Assembly (NCBI GenBank): GCA_916700875.1 | Contig: CAKAKS010000066.1 | Span: 6,234,243-6,298,242, forward strand | Length of the DNA stretch: 64,000 bases | Direction: 5' to 3' | Origin: Sebastes aleutianus | Taxonomy: Eukaryota > Chordata > Actinopteri > Perciformes > Sebastidae | In this document: positions 42,557-55,696 of the stretch, piece by piece | Numbering within the stretch: position 1 is the stretch's first letter | How the letters are laid out: each line of letters begins with the position of its first letter | Program-made: the position numbers and the translations under genes | Notes under the pieces: generated by a model | The model's database searches: none | What the model was told of the DNA's origin: nothing | Seen by the model: only the letters and a program-made list of their open reading frames with translations

Positions 42557-44570
42557 ATGTAAAATATATCAACAACAAAGCTTAGTGGCCGCCTCACTGC
42601 CGAAGCCACTACCAGTCAGGTAAGTCGTGCCACTGCTGGCCCCGAAACTTCCAAGCATACTGCGCGTCAACTATTGTTTTTAAATTGAGACTTCATTTGG
42701 GAATATGTAGCACTGAATTAGTACATACTACTGAATAAGTATGTGTATTCACAGCAAATCAGAGGCTAGGTCGTATAAAATCATGCAAACATTGTGCAGA
42801 AAGAGGAAAAAGGGGTTAATAGGTTGCCAGGCAGCTAATTTTTGCCCCAGGACCCCCCCCAAGCAGGTTAATCCGCTCATGCTTATCGCAAGAAGGCTGT
42901 GAGTTGGAGGCTGATAACCTCCTGAGGCCTTCCTCTGGAGTTTATAACAGACTTTCAGGTTAGCTTAGAGGCGAATGGGAGTGAGGCTGTGTTTGTCTGC
43001 ATGTGTTAGCCCCATGAGAGGTTGATGGCCTGTCCAGTGTGTACATTGCCTCTTTCGGATCGGCTCCAGCTCCCTATATGTCCTTGAATCCAAAAAGAAT
43101 CATAATATGGTACAGCGGTGGCCTGGTATGTTTTAATTCAGCCCCCTTTTGTTTGCTTTTCAGTTCTTTGCGTGCAGCGTCCACAGCTAGGATTCAAGAC
43201 ATTCTTTCCACAGCCTGTATGAGTATCAAATACTGTGAAACTGCAATACATAAACTTTCTTTTTTTCAGACTGAGGTAAGCTAAGGTATTTTATAGATTT
43301 TTACACAAAAAGTCAGTGTATACTTCCAGCATAAACACCGGTGTTACTTTCACCAAACCACTCCGGCTTGGCCTTCAAACTGCCTCATAGAGAATTATTT
43401 CAAACTGGACTTGTTTGTCCAGCGACTAGATTCCTTACAAAACCCCATGGGAACAAAAACGAAGTGTACGGGGGAGCGAGTTAATGACTCCAGCGCTGAT
43501 CTCTTTGATCTGCATCGTCATGGAGCACTCACTGTAAAGGCTAACAACGAGAGACAGCGTCGACCTTCAGAGACTGAGCTCTGCCTCGGGCATGCTGACA
43601 TTTAGGTGCATGAAATTCCCCCTGGAGCACAGAGCAGAGAGGAGCCTCATTTGTTTAACATTTATTTTGCAAATACTTCACACTGTTACAAGGAATACTT
43701 AATTAGACTATTGATCTCCTAGTAAAAACTGAATAAGTGCAACCAAATGACTAGCAAATAACCTTAAATGATGCTATGTCATGCATGCTTGATAGTTTGG
43801 ATCATTTGCCTCCTAGAACTGGAAAAACTGTATAATGTTTAGCATCTTAGGTTATAGTGTTTGCAAAGTAACAAAACACAAACTATATCTGACGTTGATG
43901 GTAATATAATTAGTTTATAGACTAAGACCCTAATGATTTTAGGGGAAAAGTCACGGGTCATCATTCATCCCGCGGGAGACGTGACAGAACGTCTGTGCAA
44001 AATTTCATGGAAGTCCATCTGAATGTTTACTTTTGAGGTCAGAAACAGAGATCATGAATAAACAGACAGACAGGCAAATAGAACAAGAACAAGAACAAGA
44101 ACAGGAACAAGATCAGTATGTTAGCACCATAAACAATCTGGCCAAGGATTATGGTTTGTGGGAAGGTATATAAACTGAGTGGGGTTGATGAAACAGGTGT
44201 GACTTGATGTGGGAATGAGGAGGAGGTGCGTATAAGTGGGTGTGGACATCAGGTGACTCTGGTAGACGTTTGGAGAATGGGAGGGACAGAGAGACAAAAT
44301 AATGACACTATCCTACAGGCATGAATTTTATTTAAAGGGTGGGTTGATTATTTTGCATTTTTTTTGAGGTTGTTATATCATTCTGTAGCTTCCCAGTGGT
44401 GTTCCTTATCTATTCAAATCCAAACATTCACATTTTAGTCAAAGTATGAATGTTTTAGCGTGAAAATGCTTTTTTCCCAAGCCCTTCTAAAATCTTTTTC
44501 CCACAAGACCTGACGTAGGTTTCTGCATGATGATGCTGCTACATGTACAGTATATATACATGCTTACGGT
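42557..44570. other. Intergenic DNA
   Basis: Contains a GAACAA simple repeat (about 44078-44112) and nothing else I can support. Confidence 0.5.
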
Positions 44571-45115
44571 CACTGTATTACATACAGTAACTTAGATGGT
44601 GGTTGGCGTGTTCCCTGTTTGGAGAAGCTGACAGGAGTACCGTCACAGGAGCTAAAAAATGTACTGCTGTGTGGAAGCCACGTTAGTTCGGATCCAAAAG
44701 TCACATAAAACACACTGACTGATTGATGCAGCGGTAGATCAGCAACTCCTGTGTTCCTCGAGGTAAAAGTACCGTTTTTGTGAATGGAGTCTGATCTTGA
44801 AGACCGCAATATAACGATTTCAGGTACTGTCGGAAAGGGCTGTCTGATGGCGAGGTATAGCGGTGAAAATAGTTTAAATATAGCGTACACTTAAACTGAT
44901 ATTGATTTTTTCAGGTGGCCAAAATACGTTTTTCTGCTGCTCCCGTCCACAGCCACTTTACCTCGCCGTCAGACAGCCTTTTCCGACGAGGAACTGAAGC
45001 AGTTATATCGCTCTCTTCAAAACCACCAGACTACATTCACACAAACAGTAACTTTACCTCACAGAACACAGGAGTATACATACAACCCCACTTCAAAAAA
45101 TCCAAACTAACCCTT
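44571..45115. repeat. Diverged second copy of the 7724-8461 foldback family
   Basis: It shares GACAGGAGTAC, GCAGCGGTAGATCAG, CGGAAAGGGCTGTCTGA, AAACTGATATTGATTTTTT and the terminal CCCCACTTCAAAAAATCC with the 7.7-8.5 kb element. Both halves of the inverted repeat are visible, but the outer left end looks truncated. Confidence 0.65.
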
Positions 45116-45169
45116 TGAGATATTTCCAAACTTAGCACAGCTAACTTTGACTGAGCTACTGCTAGCATC

Positions 45170-45300
45170 ACATTATCTGCTAGCGTTCACATTATTCATA
45201 ACCTTATTGATTAGCTTATTTTGGTAACTTACGTCACCGCTTTTTGCTAACACCTGAGTGGGCGTTTCCATTTGAAAAAATGCACCATTATTATTATTTA
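45170..45300. repeat. Short duplicate, copy 1 (GCTAGCGTTCACATTATTCA block)
   Basis: GCTAGCGTTCACATTATTCA, TACGTCACCGCTTTTTGC and GTGGGCGTTTCCATTTGAAA recur with small changes at 46515-46635. Confidence 0.7.
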
Positions 45301-46514
45301 ACTGTTAGCTAGCCAGATGCCGAGATAAATGAAGCTGTGCAAAGTTTTCCAGCAAGAAACCAACTAACAATGACACCTATGACCACATTTTTTAAATGCC
45401 AGAGCAGATCAATTACGTGACCTTAAGTCCCCTTAATTGAACTGTCCAAGATTATATGTGTAAAGCATGGACAAGGCCCTATCCCCTTAGTTTATCCAAG
45501 GGCGCAGAAATTGTGCCATTATAACAGACACAGACTTATCTCTATAATCACAATCTGTTTTGCAATACATGCATGTTGTTTTTAAATGCTGGATTTCTCA
45601 CTTGAGCATAGAGATTAACACCCAGCACAATCCTGCATAAGAACATTGCAACACACAGGTAACTATTTAATCCGGCAAGTGACCTTTTTCTAGAGGTTTC
45701 TCATGGCTTTGGAATTTTATCCGGGGAAAGAAACACATTTACACAAGGCCACACATTGTGAGTATTATTGTGCATTGTCATAATCTCACGCCTGACGCTG
45801 TACACAGTGTCCTTCCTCAAGTGCTCCAAGTTATTTGGAAGTCTTTTTCCTCATGATTCTTTAAAACTGTTATGGACTGCTGACTCACTGTACTGTTCAG
45901 GGAGTTATTCTTCAGAACTGAGATATGATAAATACATTTATGTTCCCACGTTTTTTCCAGGTAAGTGATTCTTCAGGAATGCGGATTCTCGGGCTTAACA
46001 AGCGAGCAGGTTCTTCATAAAACGATGAACGCCGGTGGCACTAGTAATCAGATTGTTATGTGTTCTACGTACAGTACAAGCAGTGAGGAAGTGAGAGTAC
46101 ATCAGTTTCCCAAAACACCCTGTGCTGACAGTTTCACCTTTGAAGAACTCCATCTACTTTCCTCCTTGATAGTTAGTTAGCGAGTATCGGCACTGGACTG
46201 ATCTTTTACCTACTGTAAGCAGCTGAGCACGTTGAAGTCATTGATATTGAAAAATAAAACTGCCCTTTGTTTCCTCACTATTAAAATAATATTACATGAG
46301 ATGTCATATCTATAGGCTATAATAGGTTTGAATTTTCAATTAGTTTTTATTTTATTTTAGTCTTAACTGTTCTTTTTCATTTTAGGTTAGTTTTTTTTTA
46401 GTTAAAATTGTTCAGAAAGGTTTAGTTTTATATACGGGTATTTCGTTTTATTTTTGTTAGGGCCAGGAATAATGTCAGAAGTATGTAGCTACATATAATT
46501 TACATACAAAGTAT

Positions 46515-46635
46515 ATAGTAGTGCTAGCGTTCACATTATTCATAACGTTAATGATTAGCTTTATTTGGAAACCTACGTCACTGCTTATTGCTTAACGGCT
46601 AAGTGGGCATTTCCATTTGAAAAAACAGAACAAAG
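46515..46635. repeat. Short duplicate, copy 2
   Basis: Same block as 45170-45300, in direct orientation about 1.35 kb away. Probably two fragments of one dispersed element. Confidence 0.7.
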
Positions 46636-46879
46636 CACAGATGGACCGTGTCTTTTGATGTTTTATCGTCGCGCTACTTTAGTGAAGCAATTGCAGCATA
46701 GAGCCATCTCCTGGAAGGTCAAGTCTGTTCAATTTCTGTGGTTCAATGTCACGAGAGTTAATGGAAATTCATACTGTCTCCTTTTTTCTGTAGGGATATA
46801 TTATAGCTAAAAAAAAACAGAAACTAAAATTTAATTTACATTCATTTTTATTTCATTCTTACTAGCTGTTTTTTTTACT

Positions 46880-47290
46880 ATAACAACCCTGATATCTACC
46901 AGAGAAAAAGAGGTCACTGGTGTCTCACCACACAACGGGGGGTTTTGACTAACTTAATTTCCTCAGGATTTTAATGTTTTATTTTTGTCTTGTTCTCTGG
47001 AACGACCTGCCTGATAACACCAGATCTGTCCCAACTGTGTCCACATTCAAAAATGAACTGGAAATGTTTCTGTTTTCTTAGGCTTATGATTAGTTGTTAT
47101 ATGTGTGGGAGTATCTTTTAAACGGCGGTGTCCTGGATGAAGGCCTTGTGTTTGTTGGACCAATAGACCACCACCCCTCCCGCACACTTAGTGTGTCTTT
47201 TTGCGCTTTAAACTACGTTACCAAAGTCACTTCCAGCGCACTTTCTCTGAACAATTACTGTTGCCGCGGATGGAAAGCCCGGTGCGTCTC
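46880..47290 (+). repeat. LINE-like 3' fragment, copy 1
   Basis: On the plus strand it reads (L)WNDLPDNTRSVPTVSTFKNE, then LEMFLFS and a stop. This resembles the extreme C-terminus of several non-LTR retrotransposon reverse transcriptases (WNxLPxxxRxxxSxxxFKxxLKTxLF). No catalytic RT motif is present. A 3' relative lies at 48784-49170. Confidence 0.55.
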
Positions 47291-48783
47291 ATTCTGGTGC
47301 TAAAGGGTGCCTTGTGCGGCGGTATCACACAACAAAGCCTCGGTATTTGATGCCCTGGGAATGAGAACGGGCTGACACGACACACTGACCCCCTGCTCTG
47401 GATGTGTGTCAGCTAAAGGCCTAAAAAGTAAATGTAAAATGAGATCTACTGTATGACTCCATGAATAGCATCACTAAGAGGTGATGAGGTGATGTCCTCG
47501 TGCTTGCTCACGTGTGTGCCAGAATACGGCCAACAGCGTTTCCTAAAATGTGGCTTGAGTGTATCAGTACAGACAAACTGCTTTCAGACATCAACAAGAA
47601 TGAGTTGCAGTTCATTTCTTTTAAATCAGTCAAACCTTCCTGAACTAAGATGAAAGACTAAACTTTCCATTTTCATAGAACTAGAAGTGATCCCCTTAGA
47701 AACAGTGAATGCATATTTTAAGACCAAAACCTGTGTCAGATGAGAGATGGAAACTGAGAGCAGACACACTGCGGGGTGTCACTGGTGTTAAATGTCAGTA
47801 CAGTCAAAAAAAAAAAAAAGAGCATATCACATACCAAGAGAGTAACCCGTAGGGAGGCAAATGGTTGGACACACAAGAGAGCGCAGGGCTTAGTTTGACG
47901 TCTCTGAAAAATAAAGAACTGAAACAAAGAAAGTTTCCATTTCTTTTCAATAGGTCACAAGAGGAAGGAGGTATTCGGTGAGATTTCACATACCTCTAGT
48001 AGTATGCCACCGGTTTACACATGACAGGAGGAAAATACCAGCCGAGAGATAATAATACAGAGTGACAGACATGAGATGTTTAACATGTAGCTACACAACA
48101 TGACAAAACAAGCTGTTGACACCTGTTATGTCTCACTTTCTCCATCTCCAGCATCAGACCCCCAACTCTCTCTCCAGGCCATTTATAGTGAACTTTCCAG
48201 ACCTTGGCTGTGTACCAAATCCAACCGCTGTCGGACAATACAACACAGTAGGGAAGCTGAGCTTAAAAAATGGCAGCTCCTGCACACCAATATGAAAACT
48301 ACACAGGTGGTTTTAATTATTCTGTCTGCTTAGATCTCTTGTCAAGACTGTGTGGTCATGTTCAACCCGGCCTCCAAGAAATCACAGTTATAGATTATTT
48401 AATTCTTTTACCAATTGCGTTGTGATGGCAAACGTATGAACAGCTCTTGACTTGCTAGGAGGATGGTGAGCATACAAAGCGCTGGACCTGCAGACATTTT
48501 CTATATGAAAGCAAGACCGTAATCTTTCTTTCTAACCATAACCAAGTACTCCCAGTGCCTAAACATAACCATGACAAAAAAAAAACATTAACACCCACTA
48601 ACATCTGGCTTTTGTTTTCAGTTTGAATAGGTTACAATCAGCATTCATTTCCAGGACAAAGTGAATCTATAATACAGTTTTTCACAATCGTCTTAACTTA
48701 AAGTAGTTTTTTCTAAAAAGATATAGTGTTTATTTAGTTTACTAATAATATTTTTCACTTCTTATTTTCATTTTCGTTTCAGT

Positions 48784-49170
48784 CTATCATAACAACCTTG
48801 ATATCTACCAGAGAAAAAGAGGTCACTGGTGTCTCACCACACAAGCGAAGTGGTGACTTCCTCAGGATTTTAATGTTTTATTTTTGTCTTGTTCTCTGGA
48901 ACAACCGGCCTGATAACACCAGATCTGTCCCAACTGTGTCCACATTCAAAAATGAACTGGAAACTTTTCTGTTTTCTTAGGCTTATGAATAGTTGTTATA
49001 TGTGTCTGAGTATCTCTGGAACAGCAGTCTCCTGGATGAAACCCTTGTGTTTGTTGGACCCATAGACCACCACCCCTCCCGCACACTTAGTGTGTCTTTT
49101 TTGCGCTTTAAACTACGTCACCACAGTCACTTTCTCTGAGCAATTACTTTTGCTGTTGTTACAATCGTCT
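48784..49170 (+). repeat. LINE-like 3' fragment, copy 2
   Basis: Closely related to 46880-47290 (ATATCTACCAGAGAAAAAGA, ACCAGATCTGTCCCAACTGT, ACCACCACCCCTCCCGCACA). It reads WNNRPDNTRSVPTVSTFKNE then LETFLFS and a stop. The two copies share the same left boundary, consistent with 5'-truncated insertions or a local duplication. Confidence 0.55.
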
Positions 49171-52100
49171 TAACTTTCTCTAAACTGTAAGTGCGATTGT
49201 CACAACTGTTTGATGGGACATCACGACTCTATTGTATGTCTGCAAAAGGTAGTAGCTCACCCAAAACACTTCATTCATGCTTCAAAACCTTGTTATTGTG
49301 TCAGTTAACTGGCCACTAAAATGAAAAGTTGTTTTGTCATCATGTGAGTCGTACTGTTCAAATTTGTAGGTGTTTTTTCACCATGCATGTATGTCTGACT
49401 GATTTTGATATTGAATGGATCATTTTGCAAGTGATGGCTCAAACAATGAAAGAACGTTTAGAAGTTGTGAAGAGGACGACAGTTTCACTGAGAATCAACT
49501 CATCAGTTTTGATCAGCAAGATGTGTGCAAGTGGTTATTGTACTTACCCTTTTGCACATGTGCCAAAACACGTGCAATTTGCTTGAATAAATGGAAAATT
49601 TGAATCTGTTGTGGACAACAAACTAATTGTTCAGAGATTTAAGCTTATTGTTTTGAAAAAAAATAATTCTCATTCGAGAATTGTGCCAAAGCAAATGAGA
49701 AAAACTGTACATAAAATCAACAGGGATTTGGACAATTATTATAATTTATTAACGTACAGAACATACAATTAATATGCTCTCCTCAAAGCCACCAGACTCT
49801 GGTCAGACAACAGCAATTTTACCTCACTGTTCATCAAAAACACTTTCATATCCGACAGAAACAATATAAAACTCAACAAAACCGTCTTTGTTAGTCTTTC
49901 CACTGTTCCAACAATCACCAACTCTGGTTTGACAGTTTCAAAGAGAGATTGAATAAGTAACAGATATTAAAAAAAAGGAGTGACCGCCATAACATTTTGG
50001 CTGTTTATTAACCCTGCTTTCGGTGTGCCCGTGACGTTGAACGTGACACAACAGAAAAATAAAGTACAGAGGCTACTTTTCTACTGCTGGTCTACTAGTA
50101 ATGACAAAGGACACTATCGCCTAAAGGTATTAGATGAACCTTTTTCACAAGTTCACGTCTGCAGAGATCTAATCAGCCAGAATTGAAAACACCTGCGTAG
50201 GTGTGCAGGGCCTTTTGTGATGGTGGTGGTGAGGAGGAGGTAGTGTCACTTCAAAGTCACACCTTAACGGCACAAACAGTAAAAGTACACCTCATCAGTG
50301 TGTTCCCGCCTCAGCACATCACCTGATCCTGCTCCTCCCTGCACACCTGTCGCCCGTTCCCTCATCCAGCTCTAGTGTATATACACCAGTCACCTTCTCA
50401 CTCCTATTGACTTAAGCTGGCATTGCTTTTCATCCATTCCTACCTAAATGAGTTATGTAATGACCTGCTACATTAATATATTACATACAATACAATATTA
50501 TACAAATAAATCACTTTGACAGCGTTGCATTTGCATGTGTATTAATCTTTATTATTATAACAAAATAAAGTAGGCTATACTAAAACTATAAATACCTGAA
50601 GATACTCACAAAAAATGCTTGATTTCTTTTAGTGGTGTTAATGGTTGCTTTTGTCCCACAATGCAATTCACACTGCAAAAAAAGCTGAATAACTGTAGAA
50701 GACAATGTGATAACTCTGGGGACACATCATGGAAAATAAAATTGTGAATGTGAATAAAGTTCACAGTATCATTACCTATTTACTACTAATCGTTAGTAAG
50801 TATATATTGTGCAAAAAGTAGTACATAATGTTTACTTTCAGGTATAACACGGTTGTTGTTACAGCATGTCCAAAAAAGAAACCAAGGTGAATATACCGCC
50901 CCCTATCAGATTACCTACGGCTTGAGATCTACCTTTGGAAAGGTGCACCACATATTTCTCATACAGAGGGTGAATACAGGTATATTCAGACAGACAGTAT
51001 GAGAAAAATATTGTCTTATTTGAATATTACAGCATGTAAACATGTTCAAGAAGAAACCCAAAATACAAGCTGAAAATGAGCATGATATGTCCCCTTTAAT
51101 AGCAGAACTGCAATAGGGTATAATTACATATAAGCTCCATGTGATCTTCAGTGTGTTGGGAAATCATATAGATTAACGCAACTATCTAGAACCTTTATTC
51201 ATACATTGCCTCAGGCCACACTTCAGTTTTTATGGTATCTTTGCCTTTGCACTTGTATGTTAATTATATGTTGACAGCACAAGTAAAATGCTTTCCCTTC
51301 AGCTGCAGCCTAGTCTGTACCATTTATTTAATTCCAGCAGGTGTTTTATAATGTAGACTAAACTATTATAACACAAAGTTTTCCACAGGAGAAAGAGAAA
51401 TCCATCACCAGACAACAAAAAATGTGTCTAAATACGCAAAGACGTGGGTGTTTTAGACGATGTTAAAATGTTTTCTGTCCTTCCAGACTAGCAGCATTGT
51501 TTTACAAGTCAACACTTGATGACCACGGTGACATTGTGGTTTGTGAATGTGGTTTGTTGAAGACTGAAGACAATGAAAACCAAACAATCAGGTTTTCATG
51601 GCAGAAATTTCAGCAAGTTTAACAACGAGGTCAAAACCAAAATCATCTTTCCTGAAGCAAATTCCAGTCAAAATTGAGAGATTTTACAGGATATGGAATA
51701 ACAAACCACCCAGGAGGACTGAACGGTTGTAAGTACACCGAGGTGTTTACAATGAGCTTAACAAAATCTTTAATCCTCAGCATACAACAGCTCAAGAGCT
51801 CTCCCACACACACATAGTATACACACTGCAAAAAAAGAGGAGGGGATGTTATTTGTAAACACACACAAAACACCTGTTACTGGAGACTTCCTGACCCGAT
51901 TGGTGAGAGGTGGCGTGATGTGTGTGACCTGACTGGGATGTGAATGTGTGTGTGTGACAGAAAAAGCCTGGTGGAGATAACCAAGCACTGAGGGCGGAGG
52001 TGTGTGTTTGCAGTGGCGTGTTGGTGGGTGGTGTCAGAGGGGCTTTGCATGGCAAATTTCGTGGCAGACAGACAGAGTGGTGTGATATCAAGTCTATCTT

Positions 52101-52330
52101 TCAGATGGCTGAACACACTCACACACGCTCGTTGTGATAACCCCCAGTCTGATGGGAACCCTCGTTTGCAGCCAAACTTTTTGTCACGGAGGACAAAGGT
52201 GTTAAGCACGCCAAATTTTTTCTCTGAACAATCTGATCTGATGAGCACATTCCTTTCCGCTGCCTTCATTATATAATAGAGGATAAAATTCTGCCTGTTT
52301 TTTACATTTCACAATGGAAAGATGATTTAG
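49171..52330. other. Intergenic DNA
   Basis: No gene is supported. At 50850-51105 there is a short imperfect inverted structure ending in ATATGTCCCCTTTAATAG that resembles the terminus of a teleost MITE. 52330-52400 has a tRNA-SINE-like CCGGACTCAAACCAGGGAC segment. Both are too incomplete to call. Confidence 0.45.
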
Positions 52331-52439
52331 GATGAATTTAGGGAGAGAGATGGGAAACGACAGAGGTCTCCAGCCGGACTCAAACCAGGGACATTGCGGT
52401 CTACAGTCAGTTAAAACTCCTTGAGGACGACGGCGACCT

Positions 52440-53265
52440 CGGCCGACTTTACGGTCTTTCAGAGGGCGTAGTAGGCTTTTAGAGCTAGAGTGAAGGTATG
52501 GTGTATGAAACTAGAAAAACCTAAGGAATCCATTGGTTCCAACCATGTAAGTTTAGCTCATCCGGAAAGAGGATAAGGTCCAAAGTTTGGCTAAAGTTTG
52601 GCGAGGAAAAACTGGCATGGCCATTTTCAAGGGGTCCCTTGACCTTTGACCTCAAGATATGTGAATGAAAATGGGTTCTATGGGTACCCACGAGTCTCCC
52701 CTTTACAGACATGCCCACTTTATGATAATCACATGCATTTTTGGGCAAAAACAATTCAGTTTCTTTTAATAAAAGTGTTATTTTCACCTATTCTAAAATG
52801 GGGTATTATAATATCTCTGCATACTGGAGTCCCTAAACAGTCTTGGAATTACATAAATTGCAAATTGCAGACTCTTGTGGATGCAATGAGCCAAATTGTA
52901 TTCTTGTGTGATGATGTTAGTCCCCATAGTAGCCATTTCATTGTAGTGGGACCATTTTTTCTAAACTTGAGCTCAATTTAAAATGACCTGTGGTGACCTC
53001 TAGGATAATCACAGCCTCATGAAACTTCACAGCCACAAACTAGAGACCGAGAGCATTCAGAGGATGGATGGCTTTCCTAGCTGGATTGACAATAAGGGGG
53101 TTTCTGAGCAGTTCCCAGAATAGAAGTGCTCGCCATCCAATCGCTGAAAAATGCAATTCTTGTAGAAATCTCCAAATGTCAAAAGCTTTTGAAACCAAAT
53201 CACAGCATGGACTTTTCTATGGTGTTCCTCAAGGTCTTGGTGTCTTAATGTGGTATACATATTGA
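52440..53265. repeat. Dispersed repeat family C, copy 2
   Basis: Near-identical partner of 29246-30070. It ends at GTCTTAATGTGGTATACATA, where it abuts a LINE remnant. Its central GGGTACCCACGAGTCTCCCC block also occurs in repeat family D, so the two families share a module. Confidence 0.85.
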
Positions 53266-53269
53266 TCGT

Positions 53270-53600
53270 ATCACAGTTTTAAGGGAAATTACTTCATACA
53301 GTTCATTTTGTTGATAATTGCAGTCTGGTCGTCCATTGATGGGGGTTTGGCTGCAGTCATTTCCTGTGATGGCTTTCTTGCTAGCAGCCAAGAGTATTTC
53401 AAAGAGGTATTTATCCCGAGCCATGAGTTTGTCTAATATGACAAAAGAGTAATCAACGTAATCAACGTAATAAGTAATCATATTATGCTCTTCCAACAGA
53501 GCTCTCTTCAGCCTTGCTTTCCCATCACTTCTGTCTTTGTTATGTGTTGTATTATGTCTGACCGGGGTGTTGTGCTTTTGCAACCCTGACCTGGATGGAT
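53270..53600 (-). pseudogene. Decayed L1-type LINE ORF2 C-terminal fragment
   Basis: On the minus strand it reads KYLFEILLAASKKAITGND and, after further residues, a YQQNELYEVISLK segment. This resembles the 'LxxAxKKAITRxWL...P...W...(I)xE(I)YxMEKLTFxLR' tail of L1-type ORF2 proteins, with the W residues lost and frame decay. It is an old, non-functional fragment abutting repeat C copy 2. Confidence 0.5.
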
Positions 53601-55203
53601 AAATGGACTTAAACCACCTTTGGTCTTTCCGTCAAATCCAACAACATTCAAATTGTCAAGTCATTCCTTCAGGCAGACACAGACAGATTGTGTTTACCAT
53701 GTAATTATTGTGAAATGCCCCTTCTGCTCATTATAGCACTGAGGCAAACCCCAGTCGCTCAAAGTGCAAGAATTCTAAATGAGTCTGAATTAGGTATGTT
53801 CTTTCTGTTGACCTGGTTGCACATAATTGTGCATGAAGCAACAGGCAGGAATTACACATCTGATATAGCACCTTTATACCCTCTAATTACCTTTAAATGA
53901 ACTCAGGGAACTTAATATAGTTGCACTCAAATTTCTATGCGACTTGTTGTGTCTTGGTGAGAGCAGGTCTAACTGTTTTGAAAAAGTTTATTTGCTGTTT
54001 GTCAAAATATACGTGGGTCAACAAGAGTTGTTTGACCACTCAGTACCACCGTCCATGCAAACGGCATCATCCAATAGGGCATGATAAACATTCACTTTTT
54101 CTCACAGCGCAAAGTACTTTGCGATAAAGAAATACAAGAGTACAGAGTTGCTGAAGATGATTGCAAAACAGCTTGGAATCGGGGATGGTTGCAAAACAAA
54201 GGATGTACGAAAGATTACACAGAAGTGACACCCCTAATATTTGGCATGCTAGATATGTGGAATGTGTCTGCGAGGCATCGGCAAGCCTCTCCGCTCGCGT
54301 ATTTCAACAGTTCACACATAACGAGCCAACGTGGATTTGATCTAGGGCATTTGTCCACTCCAAATACTGTCGGCGAGTGGAAAATCAGGGTGTAGTCGTG
54401 TAATGTGAACTCGGCATAACTCACATCAAACGCTCCTCACCTGTCCTCTCATCTTCACACATGGGTGTGTTTGATGGGTGAGTCACTAGGTATGCATACA
54501 ATACCTTTTACTCTGCAGGACCACGTTAACCTGCCTGCACTCTGTGTAAGAGTACATCTCTTAAAACAGATTCATCGCTCTGTGAGCTCGACTGGGAATA
54601 ATACTTTGGGAAATACCCCAGAATCATTTTTGACAAACTAAGACATCATTTCCATACGTATAAAATAATAACAGACACATATTTTGGAATACAGCACAGA
54701 CTAAACACAAATGGAGCCACCAGCTACAAATGAAAAAAGGCCACATCGTGACTTCATGTAGGTTAAATACACAATATTATGTATTAAAGCTATTTTGATG
54801 AAGTTATGAGGCGACAGAATAAACACTCGTCTCAGGTAAACTCTGGTCCAACCACCCATCCTATGCTCAGTTTTGACATTAAACAGCAATGGATGAGATC
54901 ATGACTGCGGGCAAGTAAACCAATCTTTTCTCTGTGAGTGTTGGCAACATCCAAACTGCACTGAGAGTTCCAAGCCAAAGGTGTCATTTCAGACTCAGTT
55001 AAGTATCCTGCCTTCCAGCAGTGAAGACACGGTGGTGTGTTTTAAAGACACAGTCCCCTTCAAAGTTGTTGCATTTACAATATTGACGAGGTTTTGCAGA
55101 AGTAATATTCTTTTCAGGGTTTCCAGACTTCCTAAATAATATGCCACTTTTTGTTTTACTAGGATGTTAACGGTTGGTTCAACCAAATTACATTAAAAAA
55201 CTA
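53601..55203. other. Intergenic DNA
   Basis: The open frame at 54081-54395 has no recognisable domain, and its opposite strand is equally open, so it is probably repeat-derived. No gene supported. Confidence 0.45.
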
Positions 55204-55696
55204 AGGCGGTCAATCGATTAAAATATTTAATTTTGATTAACTACATGATTGTCCATAGTTAATTGCAATTAATCACACTTTTTTTCTGTTCAAAATGTAC
55301 CTTAAAGGGAGATTTGTCAAGTATTTAATACTCTTATCAACATGGGAGTGGGCAAATATGCTGCTTTATGCAAATGTATGTATATATCTATCATTGGAAA
55401 TCAATTAACAACACAAAACAATGACAAATATTGTCCAGAAACCCTCACAGGTATTGCATTTAGCATAAAAATATGCTCAAATCATAATTTGGCAAACTGC
55501 AGCCCAACAGGCAACAACAGCTGTCAGTGTGTCAGTGTGCTGACTTGACTATGACTTGCCCCAAACTTCATGTGATTATCATAAAGTGTCTGTAAAAGGG
55601 AAAAATCTCAAAATTGCGTTAATACGTTAAAGAAATTAGCGGCGTTAAAACAAATTTGCGTTAGCGTGTTATTATGGCGTTAACTTTGACAGCCCT
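55204..55696. repeat. Repeat family D, copy 3
   Basis: Starts GGCGGTCAATCGATT and ends CGTTAACTTTGACAGCCCT. It matches copies 1 and 2 in CATGGGAGTGGGCAAATATG and CAGTGTGCTGACTTGACTA, but lacks part of the GGGTACCCACGAG module. Confidence 0.8.

Noticed and set aside
52330..52400. tRNA-like or SINE-like CCGGACTCAAACCAGGGAC segment
   Set aside because: It lacks a recognisable full cloverleaf or paired A and B boxes. At most it is a SINE fragment.
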